Of a stretch of 64,000 bases of DNA, positions 51,068 through 59,359 are shown in pieces. Where the stretch lies: assembly GCF_042854845.1 (NCBI RefSeq), contig NZ_AP031498.1, positions 3,286,001-3,350,000 on the forward strand. Direction: 5' to 3'. The DNA is from Maricurvus nonylphenolicus. GTDB taxonomy: Bacteria; Pseudomonadota; Gammaproteobacteria; Pseudomonadales; Cellvibrionaceae. The translations under genes were made by a program, and so were the position numbers. Numbering within the stretch: position 1 is the stretch's first letter; the number at the start of each line of letters is the position of its first letter. The notes under the pieces are model-generated. The model saw nothing but the letters and a program-made list of their open reading frames with translations. It made no database searches and was not told the DNA's origin.

Positions 51068-52152
51068 GAGGGCTCTCCTGTCACACTATCTTCGCTGGTG
51101 ACCTCATCAATCGAGGCATTGGGATTTCGGGTAATAAACATGGCATCGCCATAACTAAAGAAGCGATAGCGCTCAGCCACCGCCTCATCGTAAGCAGCCA
51201 TGGTATGGCGGTAACCGGCAAAGGCAGACACCAACATTAACAAAGTGGATTCCGGCAGATGGAAATTGGTAACCAGCCCATCAACAACCTTGTAGTCGTA
51301 GCTGGGGTAAATAAAGATATTGGTATCGCCTTGATAGGCCGCGATTTGACCATTCTGCGCCGCCGTTTCCAGGCAGCGTACACTGGTGGTACCCACCGCA
51401 ATCACACGCTTACCGGCAGCTTTGGTTTGTTTAACCTGCTCGGCTACTTCACTGGTGAGCTCCATCAGCTCACTGTGCATCTTGTGTTCAAAGATATTGT
51501 CGACGCGCACCGGCTGAAAGGTTCCGGCACCTACGTGCAAGGTAACAAAGGCAATCTGCACACCTTTGGCTTTCAACTGGTCGATCAGGCCATCATCAAA
51601 ATGCAGCCCAGCGGTTGGCGCGGCCACAGCCCCCGCCTTTTGCTGATCGCTATAGACCGTTTGATAACGTTCGCGATCTTCAGCCATATCCTCGCGGTCA
51701 ATGTAAGGCGGCAATGGCATATGGCCAATGCGCTCCAACACTTCCAGGACTGGCTGATTTTTTGGGAACACCAATTCAAACAAGGCATCGTGGCGAGCAC
51801 TGACCATTAATGGCGTGCCATCCTCCAGAATTACCTCACCACCCACCTTCGGGGATTTACTGGCTTTGGTATGGGCCAATACACGATTGGGCCCCAGAAT
51901 CCGCTCCACCAGAATCTCCACCCGGCCACCGGTTGGTTTTTGACCAAACACACGGGCGGGAATCACACGGGTATCGTTAAATACCATCAGATCACCGGGC
52001 TCAACCCAGTTTAGGAGATCGGGGAATTGACCATGTTGAATACCGCCATCTTCACCATCAAGGCGTAATAAGCGGCTGCCACGCCGTTCGGCGGTAGGCT
52101 GACGAGCAATCAGCTCATCGGGTAACTGATAAAAAAAGTCTTGGCGACGCAT
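51064..52152 (-). CDS. queA: S-adenosylmethionine:tRNA ribosyltransferase-isomerase
   Basis: 362 residues. The enzyme adds the epoxycyclopentanediol ring to preQ1 in tRNA. Motifs: FFYQLPDELIARQPTAERRG, MVFNDTRVIPARVFG, APTAGLHFDDGLIDQLKAKG and GLVTNFHLPESTLLMLVSAF. ATG 52152 is chosen by homology with the E. coli start; a GTG 21 bases upstream (52173) is possible. Neither has a strong ribosome-binding site. It overlaps tgt. Confidence 0.95.
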   Translation of the reverse strand: MRRQDFFYQLPDELIARQPTAERRGSRLLRLDGEDGGIQHGQFPDLLNWVEPGDLMVFNDTRVIPARVFGQKPTGGRVEILVERILGPNRVLAHTKASKSPKVGGEVILEDGTPLMVSARHDALFELVFPKNQPVLEVLERIGHMPLPPYIDREDMAEDRERYQTVYSDQQKAGAVAAPTAGLHFDDGLIDQLKAKGVQIAFVTLHVGAGTFQPVRVDNIFEHKMHSELMELTSEVAEQVKQTKAAGKRVIAVGTTSVRCLETAAQNGQIAAYQGDTNIFIYPSYDYKVVDGLVTNFHLPESTLLMLVSAFAGYRHTMAAYDEAVAERYRFFSYGDAMFITRNPNASIDEVTSEDSVTGEPS

Positions 52153-52362
52153 AGGCTTGTGCTTTACCGACACAGCTAAAAGAAGTGGCCTATCGCACTA
52201 GGCGTTAGACCCGTTAACAGGGGCGGTAGAGTAGCCGAAATCAGGCCGAATAGCTATGAAATTGGGTGGTTTTCGAGCATTTGGACGAACCAGAAGCGCT
52301 GCTCAAAAAAGCAGCTAAGTGACTGACTGCACAGGTTTATTGCCTTTTTGGCCCCCTGCCCG

Positions 52363-52390
52363 TTGACGCCGCCAAAGCCACTGTTATAAT
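52363..52390 (+). promoter_or_regulatory. sigma-70 promoter of tRNA-Leu
   Basis: TTGACG (52363-52368) and a perfect TATAAT (52385-52390) are 16 bases apart, with a GC-rich discriminator (CAGCGCC) after the -10 box. The leader to the tRNA would be about 50 bases. Confidence 0.85.
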
Positions 52391-52447
52391 CAGCGCCTCA
52401 ATTGCTGCCCCGCCAGCGAATTGAAGCATTCACGCAATGCCCTCCGT

Positions 52448-52534
52448 GCCGGAGTGGTGAAATTGGTAGACACGACGGATTCAAAATCCGTTGCTAGCGA
52501 TAGCGTGCCGGTTCAAGTCCGGCCTCCGGTACCA
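52448..52534 (+). tRNA. tRNA-Leu(CAA)
   Basis: The 87-base class II tRNA has acceptor stem GCCGGAG/CTCCGGT (one G-U pair), D-arm with TGGTAGA, anticodon stem ACGGA/TCCGT around loop TTCAAAA, a long variable arm (TTGCTAGCGATAGCGT), T-arm GCCGGTTCAAGTCCGGC and an encoded CCA. The anticodon CAA reads UUG. tRNA-Leu(CAA) (leuX) genes are frequent island integration sites; the next 4 kb is AT-richer. Confidence 0.96.
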
Positions 52535-52541
52535 TTATTCT

Positions 52542-52572
52542 AAAGGCTTAGCCCTTGGGCTAGGCCTTTTTT
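52542..52572 (+). terminator. rho-independent terminator of tRNA-Leu
   Basis: AAAGGCTTAGCC pairs with GGCTAGGCCTTT across a short loop and is followed by TTTTTT, seven bases after the tRNA. Confidence 0.88.
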
Positions 52573-52893
52573 ATTTACTCCAAATTTCCAAAGTGTCCAC
52601 ACAGTGTCAACCGAGCAGAAGTAAATATACTCTGCGCTCTCCTTAATACCCCCTACTCCAACTGAAATAGTCACGAAATTGATGAATTTCTAACCATTAG
52701 ATGGACCAATAACTAGATACTACCCCTTTAAATTAGGGCAAGTTTAAAAGCGTCGGACTTATAATCCGAGATGTTTAAATACCAAATCTAACTTAAGTTT
52801 CTCTATAGTTTTTTGCCCTATAGAGATAATCTTGTGCTTACAGTAATCTGCAACTGCTCAAGACAGAATCCAGAGAAGTGGCCTCTAATCCTT
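52573..52893. other. AT-rich non-coding stretch after tRNA-Leu
   Basis: No supported gene. No integrase fragment, tRNA-end duplicate or other recognisable element is visible in this stretch. It marks the left part of the AT-rich insertion. Confidence 0.5.
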
Positions 52894-54480
52894 TTATGTC
52901 GGATCAATCCTTTTTATCTTTTGCTCACCATCGAACAACACCTTCGTCTGCCCACCGTTTGCCTCTCCTTGAAACTCTACTTCGTAGTCATCATTGACAT
53001 ATACCTCATACTTACTCCAGTCAGCATATGCAAGGTACATGAGATTTACCCTTTGCTTAAAATCAGCATCGAGCCTTTCTTTTAAAAAAGTAGAGAAATA
53101 CCCATCTACTAACCGGTCTTGTTCAGCCTCATCAATGTCTTTTGACACCTGAGCTAGAAGTGATTCAAACACTGGGGTAACTTTTTTCTTTTCTTTCTCT
53201 GCTTTTTCAAGAAAATCACCTATGCAAGACTTAAGGAACACGCCTACTTCACGATTTGTACGTTCATATGCGTAATCATATCCCCGTCTTTTAACCCGAA
53301 GGTGGGCAGGCACGCCAGACTCAATAAGTAATTTCGCGAATTCTAAATTTTCCAATTTGTGCAAAACTGAAGCCTGCTCTTCCCTTGTAAGACTATCAAC
53401 ATCATTTAAAAATCTTTTAAATGAGATTATATCATTGTGATTCATAGCCCAAAGTAGATATCTACACAGATCACCACCGGTATAGAAATCATCCGGCGCT
53501 GCTATATCCGTCATTCCTTTAGAGGCCAAATAGTCAGATAATTCTTGGTCACCGCAACTGGCTCTCCACTTCACTGTTTCATTGTGTTTAGATATATGAG
53601 ATATATTTGCACCCATTGCTATCATTTTTTCGGATATCTGAATCGAATACTTCGAAGTGTACCCACTAAAAATACCGAATATAGGGGTGCAACCTCTCGA
53701 ATCTTCTTGGTTAATATCGGCTCCAGCGTTAACAAGAATCTCTATATACTTGTGTGTAGCTTTTCTATCCCCTGATGCTATGTGAATAGGATAGGTTCCT
53801 GTTTCATCGGAATTCTGGCAATTAACATCTACACCTAATTTTATTAGATGGTTAACTATCGATTTTGCATCCAAAATGATAGCTGCCGATAGTATATTTA
53901 ATCCTTTGTCGAGTAGATGATGCTCAACAAATGTTCTTTTCTCGAGTTTTGAATTTAGATCTATTCCAGAATCCGCAAGGAATTTGAAGAGCTTTGTATT
54001 ACCAATGCGCAGTGCGTGTATAGTTAATGGACAGCCTTGAATAAGAACATCACTATCTATAGCTTTGCCTTTTAAGAGTTGAACTATTGTATCAATTTCA
54101 TCTTCCAGTACTGCAAAATACAAATTTACATATGTAGATGTTTCCCGCACATTCTTTATTAAAGTCTTCTTTGTTGTCTTCCTGTCACCGTTGATACATA
54201 AAGTTCTCGTTGAATCTTCTTGATAGTTGTTAACCTTAATATAAAGCCAAGTTGGTTTCTGCTGCTTTAGAGCCTCCTCAAGAGCATTAGTATCTAACGA
54301 GGAAGCCCCCACAATAGTTACTGACAAGAAATCATCCAAAATGAAAGTATCTTCTATGTGATAGCCTTCGAAAAACGGTACATTTTCATCAATTTTATCG
54401 AAATATGGGGATAAGCTTGAAATAGCTTTCTCATTATCTTCAAACTGACTAGCAATTATTTCAACTTTGACTTCTGACAT
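52894..54480 (-). CDS. ankyrin-repeat protein
   Basis: 528 residues, no signal peptide. The middle part carries ankyrin-like repeats: PLTIHALRIGNTKLFKFLAD, SAAIILDAKSIVNHLIKLGV, YPIHIASGDRKATHKYIEIL with VNAGADINQEDSRGCTPIFG and MIAMGANISHISKHNE. Ankyrin repeats bind proteins. The rest is Lys/Glu-rich and unassigned. The gene is AT-rich compared with its chromosomal neighbours. It lies on the same strand downstream of an AHH toxin and its likely immunity gene, and could be another immunity protein or effector; nothing decides this. AGGAAG lies before the ATG. Confidence 0.8.
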   Translation of the reverse strand: MSEVKVEIIASQFEDNEKAISSLSPYFDKIDENVPFFEGYHIEDTFILDDFLSVTIVGASSLDTNALEEALKQQKPTWLYIKVNNYQEDSTRTLCINGDRKTTKKTLIKNVRETSTYVNLYFAVLEDEIDTIVQLLKGKAIDSDVLIQGCPLTIHALRIGNTKLFKFLADSGIDLNSKLEKRTFVEHHLLDKGLNILSAAIILDAKSIVNHLIKLGVDVNCQNSDETGTYPIHIASGDRKATHKYIEILVNAGADINQEDSRGCTPIFGIFSGYTSKYSIQISEKMIAMGANISHISKHNETVKWRASCGDQELSDYLASKGMTDIAAPDDFYTGGDLCRYLLWAMNHNDIISFKRFLNDVDSLTREEQASVLHKLENLEFAKLLIESGVPAHLRVKRRGYDYAYERTNREVGVFLKSCIGDFLEKAEKEKKKVTPVFESLLAQVSKDIDEAEQDRLVDGYFSTFLKERLDADFKQRVNLMYLAYADWSKYEVYVNDDYEVEFQGEANGGQTKVLFDGEQKIKRIDPT

Positions 54481-54924
54481 TTACTTCCTACCTGTATTAA
54501 CAGTGACAACTAGAGGCCTAGTTGATTATCCATAACATCTAGACTACCTAATTGGTGTACTTAACTCGAACACCTTACCACTATGTTTAGCCCGCAGATA
54601 ACACTCAGTCCCATATGACTTTGGTTAGTTTCTTGGAAGGGAGTTCTCTGCATTAAAGAAAAAAGCTGAAGATCAGCTAGGTAACTATCAAAAATGAAAA
54701 GAAGCACGCAGAGAGAAGTCGCCAAAGCCTTGCGTAATCTCGAAATCCCTTTCACCTTGATCATATAGTGACTGCCATAGAAATCAACTGCTTTATACAA
54801 GGGGACGGAGGGATTAAATTATAACCAAAGGGATAACTAACCAATAAATATTCCCTCGCCCCCGATAGGTAACAACGCCGGAATACCCGTCCCGTCAACG
54901 TATCCAGGACGGGACAATGTTAGT
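54481..54924. other. 444-bp region with no firm gene
   Basis: One open frame of 79 codons (54561-54800, minus strand) would encode a peptide with a hydrophobic stretch (ALATSLCVLLFIFDSYL), but it lacks a clear ribosome-binding site and family resemblance. The inverted GTCCCGTC / GACGGGAC dyad (54886-54916), just after the immunity-like gene stop, looks like its terminator hairpin. Confidence 0.5.
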
Positions 54925-55482
54925 TCATACTAAATCCTGACTAAGAGCAACCCCAGTCAATCCTGCTTTAGAGATCAATGTCTTCAATTTCTCCGTACAG
55001 AATACACTGGTATATTGATCATACTCCGTCTTAAAAATGAGGTTAGTACCAACGCTCTCCATTGTGAAAACAATTTTGGCAGGCCCAATATCAGCCCCCT
55101 CCTCAATCATACGTTCGCTTTTCAATGCATCAGCATCAACAACCACATGCGGAACGAATAAGAAGAAAGTACCTTTGTCCGTGGTAAATGGCAGAAATTC
55201 TCCAAAAGGAGATAGATCTTTTTTGAGGCAAGCTTCAGCGCGCTCCGACAACACCAAAATGCTGCCCTTCCAAACCGACAGATCAGGATAAACAGGGATA
55301 TCGGAGTCGTCATACAGAGAGCTAAACCAACCGTCACAATCCCGCCAGTCATCTGCGATAGAAGCCGTGACACTCGTTAACTTTCGAGACAACTGTCGAC
55401 CTAATGTTTTTCTGAGTAAAACCCCATCAAAAAACAAACCACCATAGGTCCTTTCATCGGGAATGATTTTATAAATATTCAT
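54925..55482 (-). CDS. probable immunity protein, Imm11/DUF1629-like
   Basis: 185 residues, no signal peptide. PDLSVWKGSILVLSERAEAC then LKKDLSPFGEFLPF resemble the 'S.ra...L...l....E.lP' core of the DUF1629 (Imm11) family, and FCTEKLKTLISKAGLTGVAL is its typical C-terminal 'vtd.....v...gltGl.f' end. The family is found next to toxins in polymorphic toxin systems. The start overlaps the AHH nuclease stop by four bases (ATGA), as expected for a toxin-immunity pair. The family call is from pattern memory only. Confidence 0.65.
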   Translation of the reverse strand: MNIYKIIPDERTYGGLFFDGVLLRKTLGRQLSRKLTSVTASIADDWRDCDGWFSSLYDDSDIPVYPDLSVWKGSILVLSERAEACLKKDLSPFGEFLPFTTDKGTFFLFVPHVVVDADALKSERMIEEGADIGPAKIVFTMESVGTNLIFKTEYDQYTSVFCTEKLKTLISKAGLTGVALSQDLV

Positions 55483-56273
55483 GATACTTTCTTGTAATAC
55501 GTTTTTTGCGACTTATCAGTAAGGCAATGACAAAGCTCACCATCTGTCAGCCCTGCGCGAATCCCTTTCAAAACTTGCCTACCGGCCTGCTCTGACATAG
55601 CTGGCTCCAGCTTACCCAATACATGCTTCTCATAAGCCGTGGTATGGATTCTGGAATGTGGAAGTGCACTTTTCATCGCCCAATGAGGTACATAGCCCAT
55701 CCCCGAAGGTAACCACACACCGTTAGATGGATCGTTAATACCGATACCTAGCTCATGCAGTTTGGTCCTGGCATCAATGGCATCAGGTGACTGCACATAT
55801 CGACCAGTGATCTTATTCTTGATCATCCGTCCGTGCCCAGGAACAACATGGTGGCATGAGCAATTCTTATCAGGAGCCACATCGCCTACAGCACTCATAT
55901 TCCGCTGCAAGTCTTTTGTGGGATGGTGACCTTCGGACTCCAGGCGATCAAGACGTGAATCGAGTTGATCTTCAGTTTCGTTATCAGTAGGTCTATTTCC
56001 CTGCTGATAAAGTGCTAGCTGATATTGCACATCAGCCATAACCTTTAGGCTTCTGCGCTGACTATTGAGATAGTCCAACTTTTCCTTTAGCAGCTTTTGG
56101 TGCTTTTTGAGAGCACTTTGACTCGATATCTTCTTAGTTTTAGCGGCATGGTATTCACGCGCTAATGTCTCGTACTCATCAAGTTTGAGATTCAATGGAT
56201 CCTTAGGTAACGGCATAGTAGCTTCATCCTTGTCTACAAAATTAAATTCCTTGTTGTCAGGCTCAGACTTCAT
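55479..56273 (-). CDS. AHH-domain nuclease toxin
   Basis: 264 residues. The N-terminal part (about 1-120) is charged and coiled-coil-like (YHAAKTKKISSQSALKKHQK). The C-terminal part (about 135-225) has the AHH nuclease pattern: CSCHHVVPGHG (HH at 141-142), then ARTKLHELGIGINDPSNGVW with LP, and HSRIHTTAYEKHVLGKLEP. This is the HNH-like fold of polymorphic toxins that cut nucleic acid. No Rhs, PAAR or secretion signal is visible, so the delivery route (for example type VI secretion) is unknown. It is followed directly by an immunity-like gene. Confidence 0.75.
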   Translation of the reverse strand: MKSEPDNKEFNFVDKDEATMPLPKDPLNLKLDEYETLAREYHAAKTKKISSQSALKKHQKLLKEKLDYLNSQRRSLKVMADVQYQLALYQQGNRPTDNETEDQLDSRLDRLESEGHHPTKDLQRNMSAVGDVAPDKNCSCHHVVPGHGRMIKNKITGRYVQSPDAIDARTKLHELGIGINDPSNGVWLPSGMGYVPHWAMKSALPHSRIHTTAYEKHVLGKLEPAMSEQAGRQVLKGIRAGLTDGELCHCLTDKSQKTYYKKVS

Positions 56274-56370
56274 GGTCTAGAGCACGTAGAAAGCGAATAC
56301 TACCACGATATTTTACAACTGATAATCTCCCTGGTTCGCATTTACACGCCATTCTGAAAGGACTATTTAG

Positions 56371-56505
56371 ATGCCAAATTTAGAGAGCACAAAAGAATGG
56401 AGCACCGCCGAAGCGGTAGATTGCTGGACGTATACAAAAATAGGGCCTACTCACACTCATAAGCCGATCAGCTATCAGTGTGAACAAGCCCAAGGGAAAA
56501 CTTAG
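56371..56505 (+). CDS. candidate 44-residue small protein
   Basis: An ATG at 56371 with AAAGGA eight bases before it opens a frame of 44 codons that ends at TAG 56503-56505, two bases from the convergent GMC gene stop. The peptide begins MPNLESTKEWSTAEAVDCWT and has two cysteines and a His/Thr-rich middle. No family recognised. It might be a remnant or a genuine small protein of the island edge. Confidence 0.35.
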   Translation: MPNLESTKEWSTAEAVDCWTYTKIGPTHTHKPISYQCEQAQGKT

Positions 56506-56506
56506 T

Positions 56507-58279
56507 TTACAACCCCCTCTGAATCACCGCATTAGTCACTACATCATCAATGGAACATACCGGCGATTCTGATTCCACCCACGCCGATCCACCAAAGTAA
56601 GTTTGATAAATTTTCTCAGCAGTTCGGGTAGCCAGCGCCTGGGTGGTCAAGGTTGGATTGGGGCCGCCGATCGCGTTGGCCAGTGCCGAGTTATCAGCCA
56701 CATACAAACGTTTTACAAACCTTGATTCCGCATTTTCGTCCAACACCGAGTTGCTGGCATCCGAGCCCATGCGCATGGACGATTGTACGTGTAACAAGAT
56801 TGGCACTGTATCGACCCGAAGCACTTCCGTCGCCCCAGCTGCACGTAAAATGCTGGCGGCTTTATTGGCCAGGAACTCGCGGTTTTCCAGGGTACGGGCC
56901 GAGCGTTGGCGTTTTTCCATATCCACTCTAGCAATTGCACCGTGGTCATCATTACGGGAGGCGGATATTTCCACGCGATTTTCAGGCTCTACATCATCAT
57001 CGGTAATGATTAACATGGTCAGTGTGTTATTGATATTGTCGAGGATATTTTTTAAATCCTTGCCAACTACCCTGCCTGTCTCACCATCCCATTCGCCGAA
57101 CACGCCACGGCCATTATCGTATTGGCCGCGAATACCGCTGTCACTGAACATCAAGGTGCTGGAAAGGAATGACGGCCCCATGGTCGTTGGCTCAATACAG
57201 CCACGGGTCGGGAAATCCGCACGGGCGGATGAGCCTACGCCTTTGGCACCACCGGTATAAAACGGGAATACGCCAACCACGATATCGAAGGCGTGATCGG
57301 TTAAGCCCCGCCCTACCCAGTCGTTGGGGTTGGGTAAATCACTGTTAAGCCACAAGCGGGGATTTTCAATACAACCGGCAGACATCACCACAACGCTGGC
57401 CTGTTCTGTTACGGTTTCACCGGTATTAACATCACGCCAGGTCACTCCGGTCGCCTGATCTACGCCATTAATATTCTCATAGTGAACTTGAGTAACATAA
57501 GCATCCGTGACCATGGTGACTGCACGACCATTAGCCGCCCATAAATCCGCCGTTAGCGCCATAGGTACATAACTGTTGTCGGTGGAGCGACGGGCTTTTA
57601 GATTTCGGGGCGCCAGGCGTGGTTGATAACAACCTTGCAAGCAATGGCCGCAGAACGTACAGCCACTGGCCTGGGGATATTCCAAGGCGATGGTGTCTGT
57701 CGTAAGCCCGGCATTACCGCCCGGTTGCAATACGGCATTTTGCTGAGGGCGATAGCTGTCACCTGTGATATCCCTGGTTACCTGCACATTCATGCCAAGG
57801 TGCTCACAACCGTTGAAGAAGGTTTGCTCACTGGTTCCCATAGCAGCGGTTTGTACCGGTAGTGTGGCCTCAACCCATTCATAGTAGGGTTTTAATTCCT
57901 CGTAGGTGAATGGGAATTCGTAGGCTCTATCGTAGAGGTTTTTATCATCCCCGTTATAGCCGGCAAATGCGCCCGGCATGGCTCTGGGTGAATTGCCAAA
58001 ATACATTTGTGTGGTTCCCCCCACGCCGGCCACATTGATGATTTGCGCCGGTTTGGGTAGTTCACGCGCCCAGAATTGTTTGTCGCGATCTCCCGGGCCA
58101 TAACGCTTGGTTCCGGTGATCGGGTTGTTGGAATCGTTTTCAAAATGGGTCCAGGCCTGCTCTGAGTCCGCATTGCGTGCACCGGCCTCCAGTAATAATA
58201 CATCCAATCCACGCTGGGCCAATTCTTTCGCCACCACTGGGCCACCACCACCTGCTCCAATTACAATAACATCACGCAT
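56507..58279 (-). CDS. GMC-family FAD oxidoreductase
   Basis: 590 residues. The FAD-binding Rossmann motif is MRDVIVIGAGGGGPVVAKEL at the N-terminus. A cysteine cluster GCTFCGHCLQGCYQP near residue 220 (CxxCxxCxxxC) could bind an iron-sulfur cluster, as in some multi-subunit sugar dehydrogenases. The C-terminal catalytic region is SSMRMGSDASNSVLDENAES and VADNSALANAIGGPNPTLTT. It oxidises an alcohol or sugar; substrate unknown. The start overlaps the small-subunit stop by eight bases; GGAGG lies before it. The two proteins probably form a membrane or periplasmic dehydrogenase complex. Confidence 0.9.
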   Translation of the reverse strand: MRDVIVIGAGGGGPVVAKELAQRGLDVLLLEAGARNADSEQAWTHFENDSNNPITGTKRYGPGDRDKQFWARELPKPAQIINVAGVGGTTQMYFGNSPRAMPGAFAGYNGDDKNLYDRAYEFPFTYEELKPYYEWVEATLPVQTAAMGTSEQTFFNGCEHLGMNVQVTRDITGDSYRPQQNAVLQPGGNAGLTTDTIALEYPQASGCTFCGHCLQGCYQPRLAPRNLKARRSTDNSYVPMALTADLWAANGRAVTMVTDAYVTQVHYENINGVDQATGVTWRDVNTGETVTEQASVVVMSAGCIENPRLWLNSDLPNPNDWVGRGLTDHAFDIVVGVFPFYTGGAKGVGSSARADFPTRGCIEPTTMGPSFLSSTLMFSDSGIRGQYDNGRGVFGEWDGETGRVVGKDLKNILDNINNTLTMLIITDDDVEPENRVEISASRNDDHGAIARVDMEKRQRSARTLENREFLANKAASILRAAGATEVLRVDTVPILLHVQSSMRMGSDASNSVLDENAESRFVKRLYVADNSALANAIGGPNPTLTTQALATRTAEKIYQTYFGGSAWVESESPVCSIDDVVTNAVIQRGL

Positions 58280-59243
58280 CGACTTCACTCCTCCCCTGGT
58301 AGTAGCCAATAAAATCATCCCACCCTTCAACCGGGCCATGAGGTAAATAGTTGCTTAAATCCCATCCTACGGGCCGGTAGGTTAACTGTTTGGATTCAGT
58401 GTCATAAACCTGCCATTCAGAATAGGAACCAAAGGCAGCAAACTGCATGATGGCGCCGGCCGCAAAACTGATTAAACCTGAGATACTGTCGTTCATTTCA
58501 CCGCTCAGGTTTGCAGCAATCTCGGCCAACAAGTCGGGCAATTCAGTTTCGAACTTTTCAAAGACCCGGGCTTTCTCCTCCCAGCTCAAACGTGCAAATG
58601 GGGACAGTTGAACGCCGGTTGCCCAGGGGTTAACCGTACTGGCCAATACGTTGAGCAACATGGCAAAAATTCCCGCCAGAGGAATATGCGAAGTATCTTC
58701 CAGGTATTGCTCTATATGGGCTTCAAGCCGGTTCATTACCCACTGCTCTAGCGGCGCCAGCAAAGCTGCAGCCGCTGCGGGCAAAGGTCCGGCAGCATCG
58801 GAATAACTTTTTGTGACAGCGGTAAATAAATCCGCTGAGAGTGACTCGGGCATTTCCATATACTGGTTAAAGCCTTCGACCAGGAAGTCATCTGTATCTG
58901 CGGCCATGCCCCCTTTTTGGAACAGGTAAAACTCGCCCTGGCCAATAGAATGCAAGTCATTCCCTGGCACCATAAAGGAGACTACGCCAGCCATCGTATC
59001 CTTGGTTAAGGCTGCGAGAACCTGTTCAATAATATCGCTGGATGCCAATAGGGCCGCATCGGCTTTAGGTGAGTGCATCAACAGTGAAGGTGTTATGGCC
59101 GCAGCAACGCCGGCCAGTCCAGATCGAACCAGAAAGTTACGACGCTCTTTTGAAACGGCTTCACTGGAGATGTTTGATTCATCGAGTGGGGATGATTGAT
59201 CTCCCGGAGGACTCACACCATCCCTTATTTTTTTATTATTCAT
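58272..59243 (-). CDS. Tat-exported small subunit of GMC dehydrogenase
   Basis: 323 residues. A twin-arginine signal (SKERRNFLVRSGLAGVAAAI) lies at about residues 33-52 after a polar N-terminus. The mature part has features of the gluconate 2-dehydrogenase subunit 3 family (VSFMVPGNDLHSIGQGEFYL, near residue 90). Such subunits help export and assemble the GMC catalytic subunit, which lacks its own signal. ATG 59243 is the best-supported start; ATG 59267 is possible. First gene of the operon. Confidence 0.72.
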   Translation of the reverse strand: MNNKKIRDGVSPPGDQSSPLDESNISSEAVSKERRNFLVRSGLAGVAAAITPSLLMHSPKADAALLASSDIIEQVLAALTKDTMAGVVSFMVPGNDLHSIGQGEFYLFQKGGMAADTDDFLVEGFNQYMEMPESLSADLFTAVTKSYSDAAGPLPAAAAALLAPLEQWVMNRLEAHIEQYLEDTSHIPLAGIFAMLLNVLASTVNPWATGVQLSPFARLSWEEKARVFEKFETELPDLLAEIAANLSGEMNDSISGLISFAAGAIMQFAAFGSYSEWQVYDTESKQLTYRPVGWDLSNYLPHGPVEGWDDFIGYYQGRSEVDA

Positions 59244-59359
59244 AAAGCTTCTACCATTATCAGACATTGGTAGAAACATTTTTCAAGGAAATCAGTGACG
59301 CTTATATAGCAATTTACGACATCATCGGAATCTACACGTGGCCTTGTTAAAGATTTGAC

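Noticed and set aside
54561..54800. 79-codon minus-strand frame in the island
   Set aside because: A hydrophobic stretch is present but there is no clear ribosome-binding site or homologous pattern; recorded as part of the gap only.
56274..56500. Possible attachment-site copy of the tRNA-Leu 3' end
   Set aside because: I searched for the GGTTCAAGTCCGGCCTCCGG end and found only chance short matches, so no att repeat is claimed.
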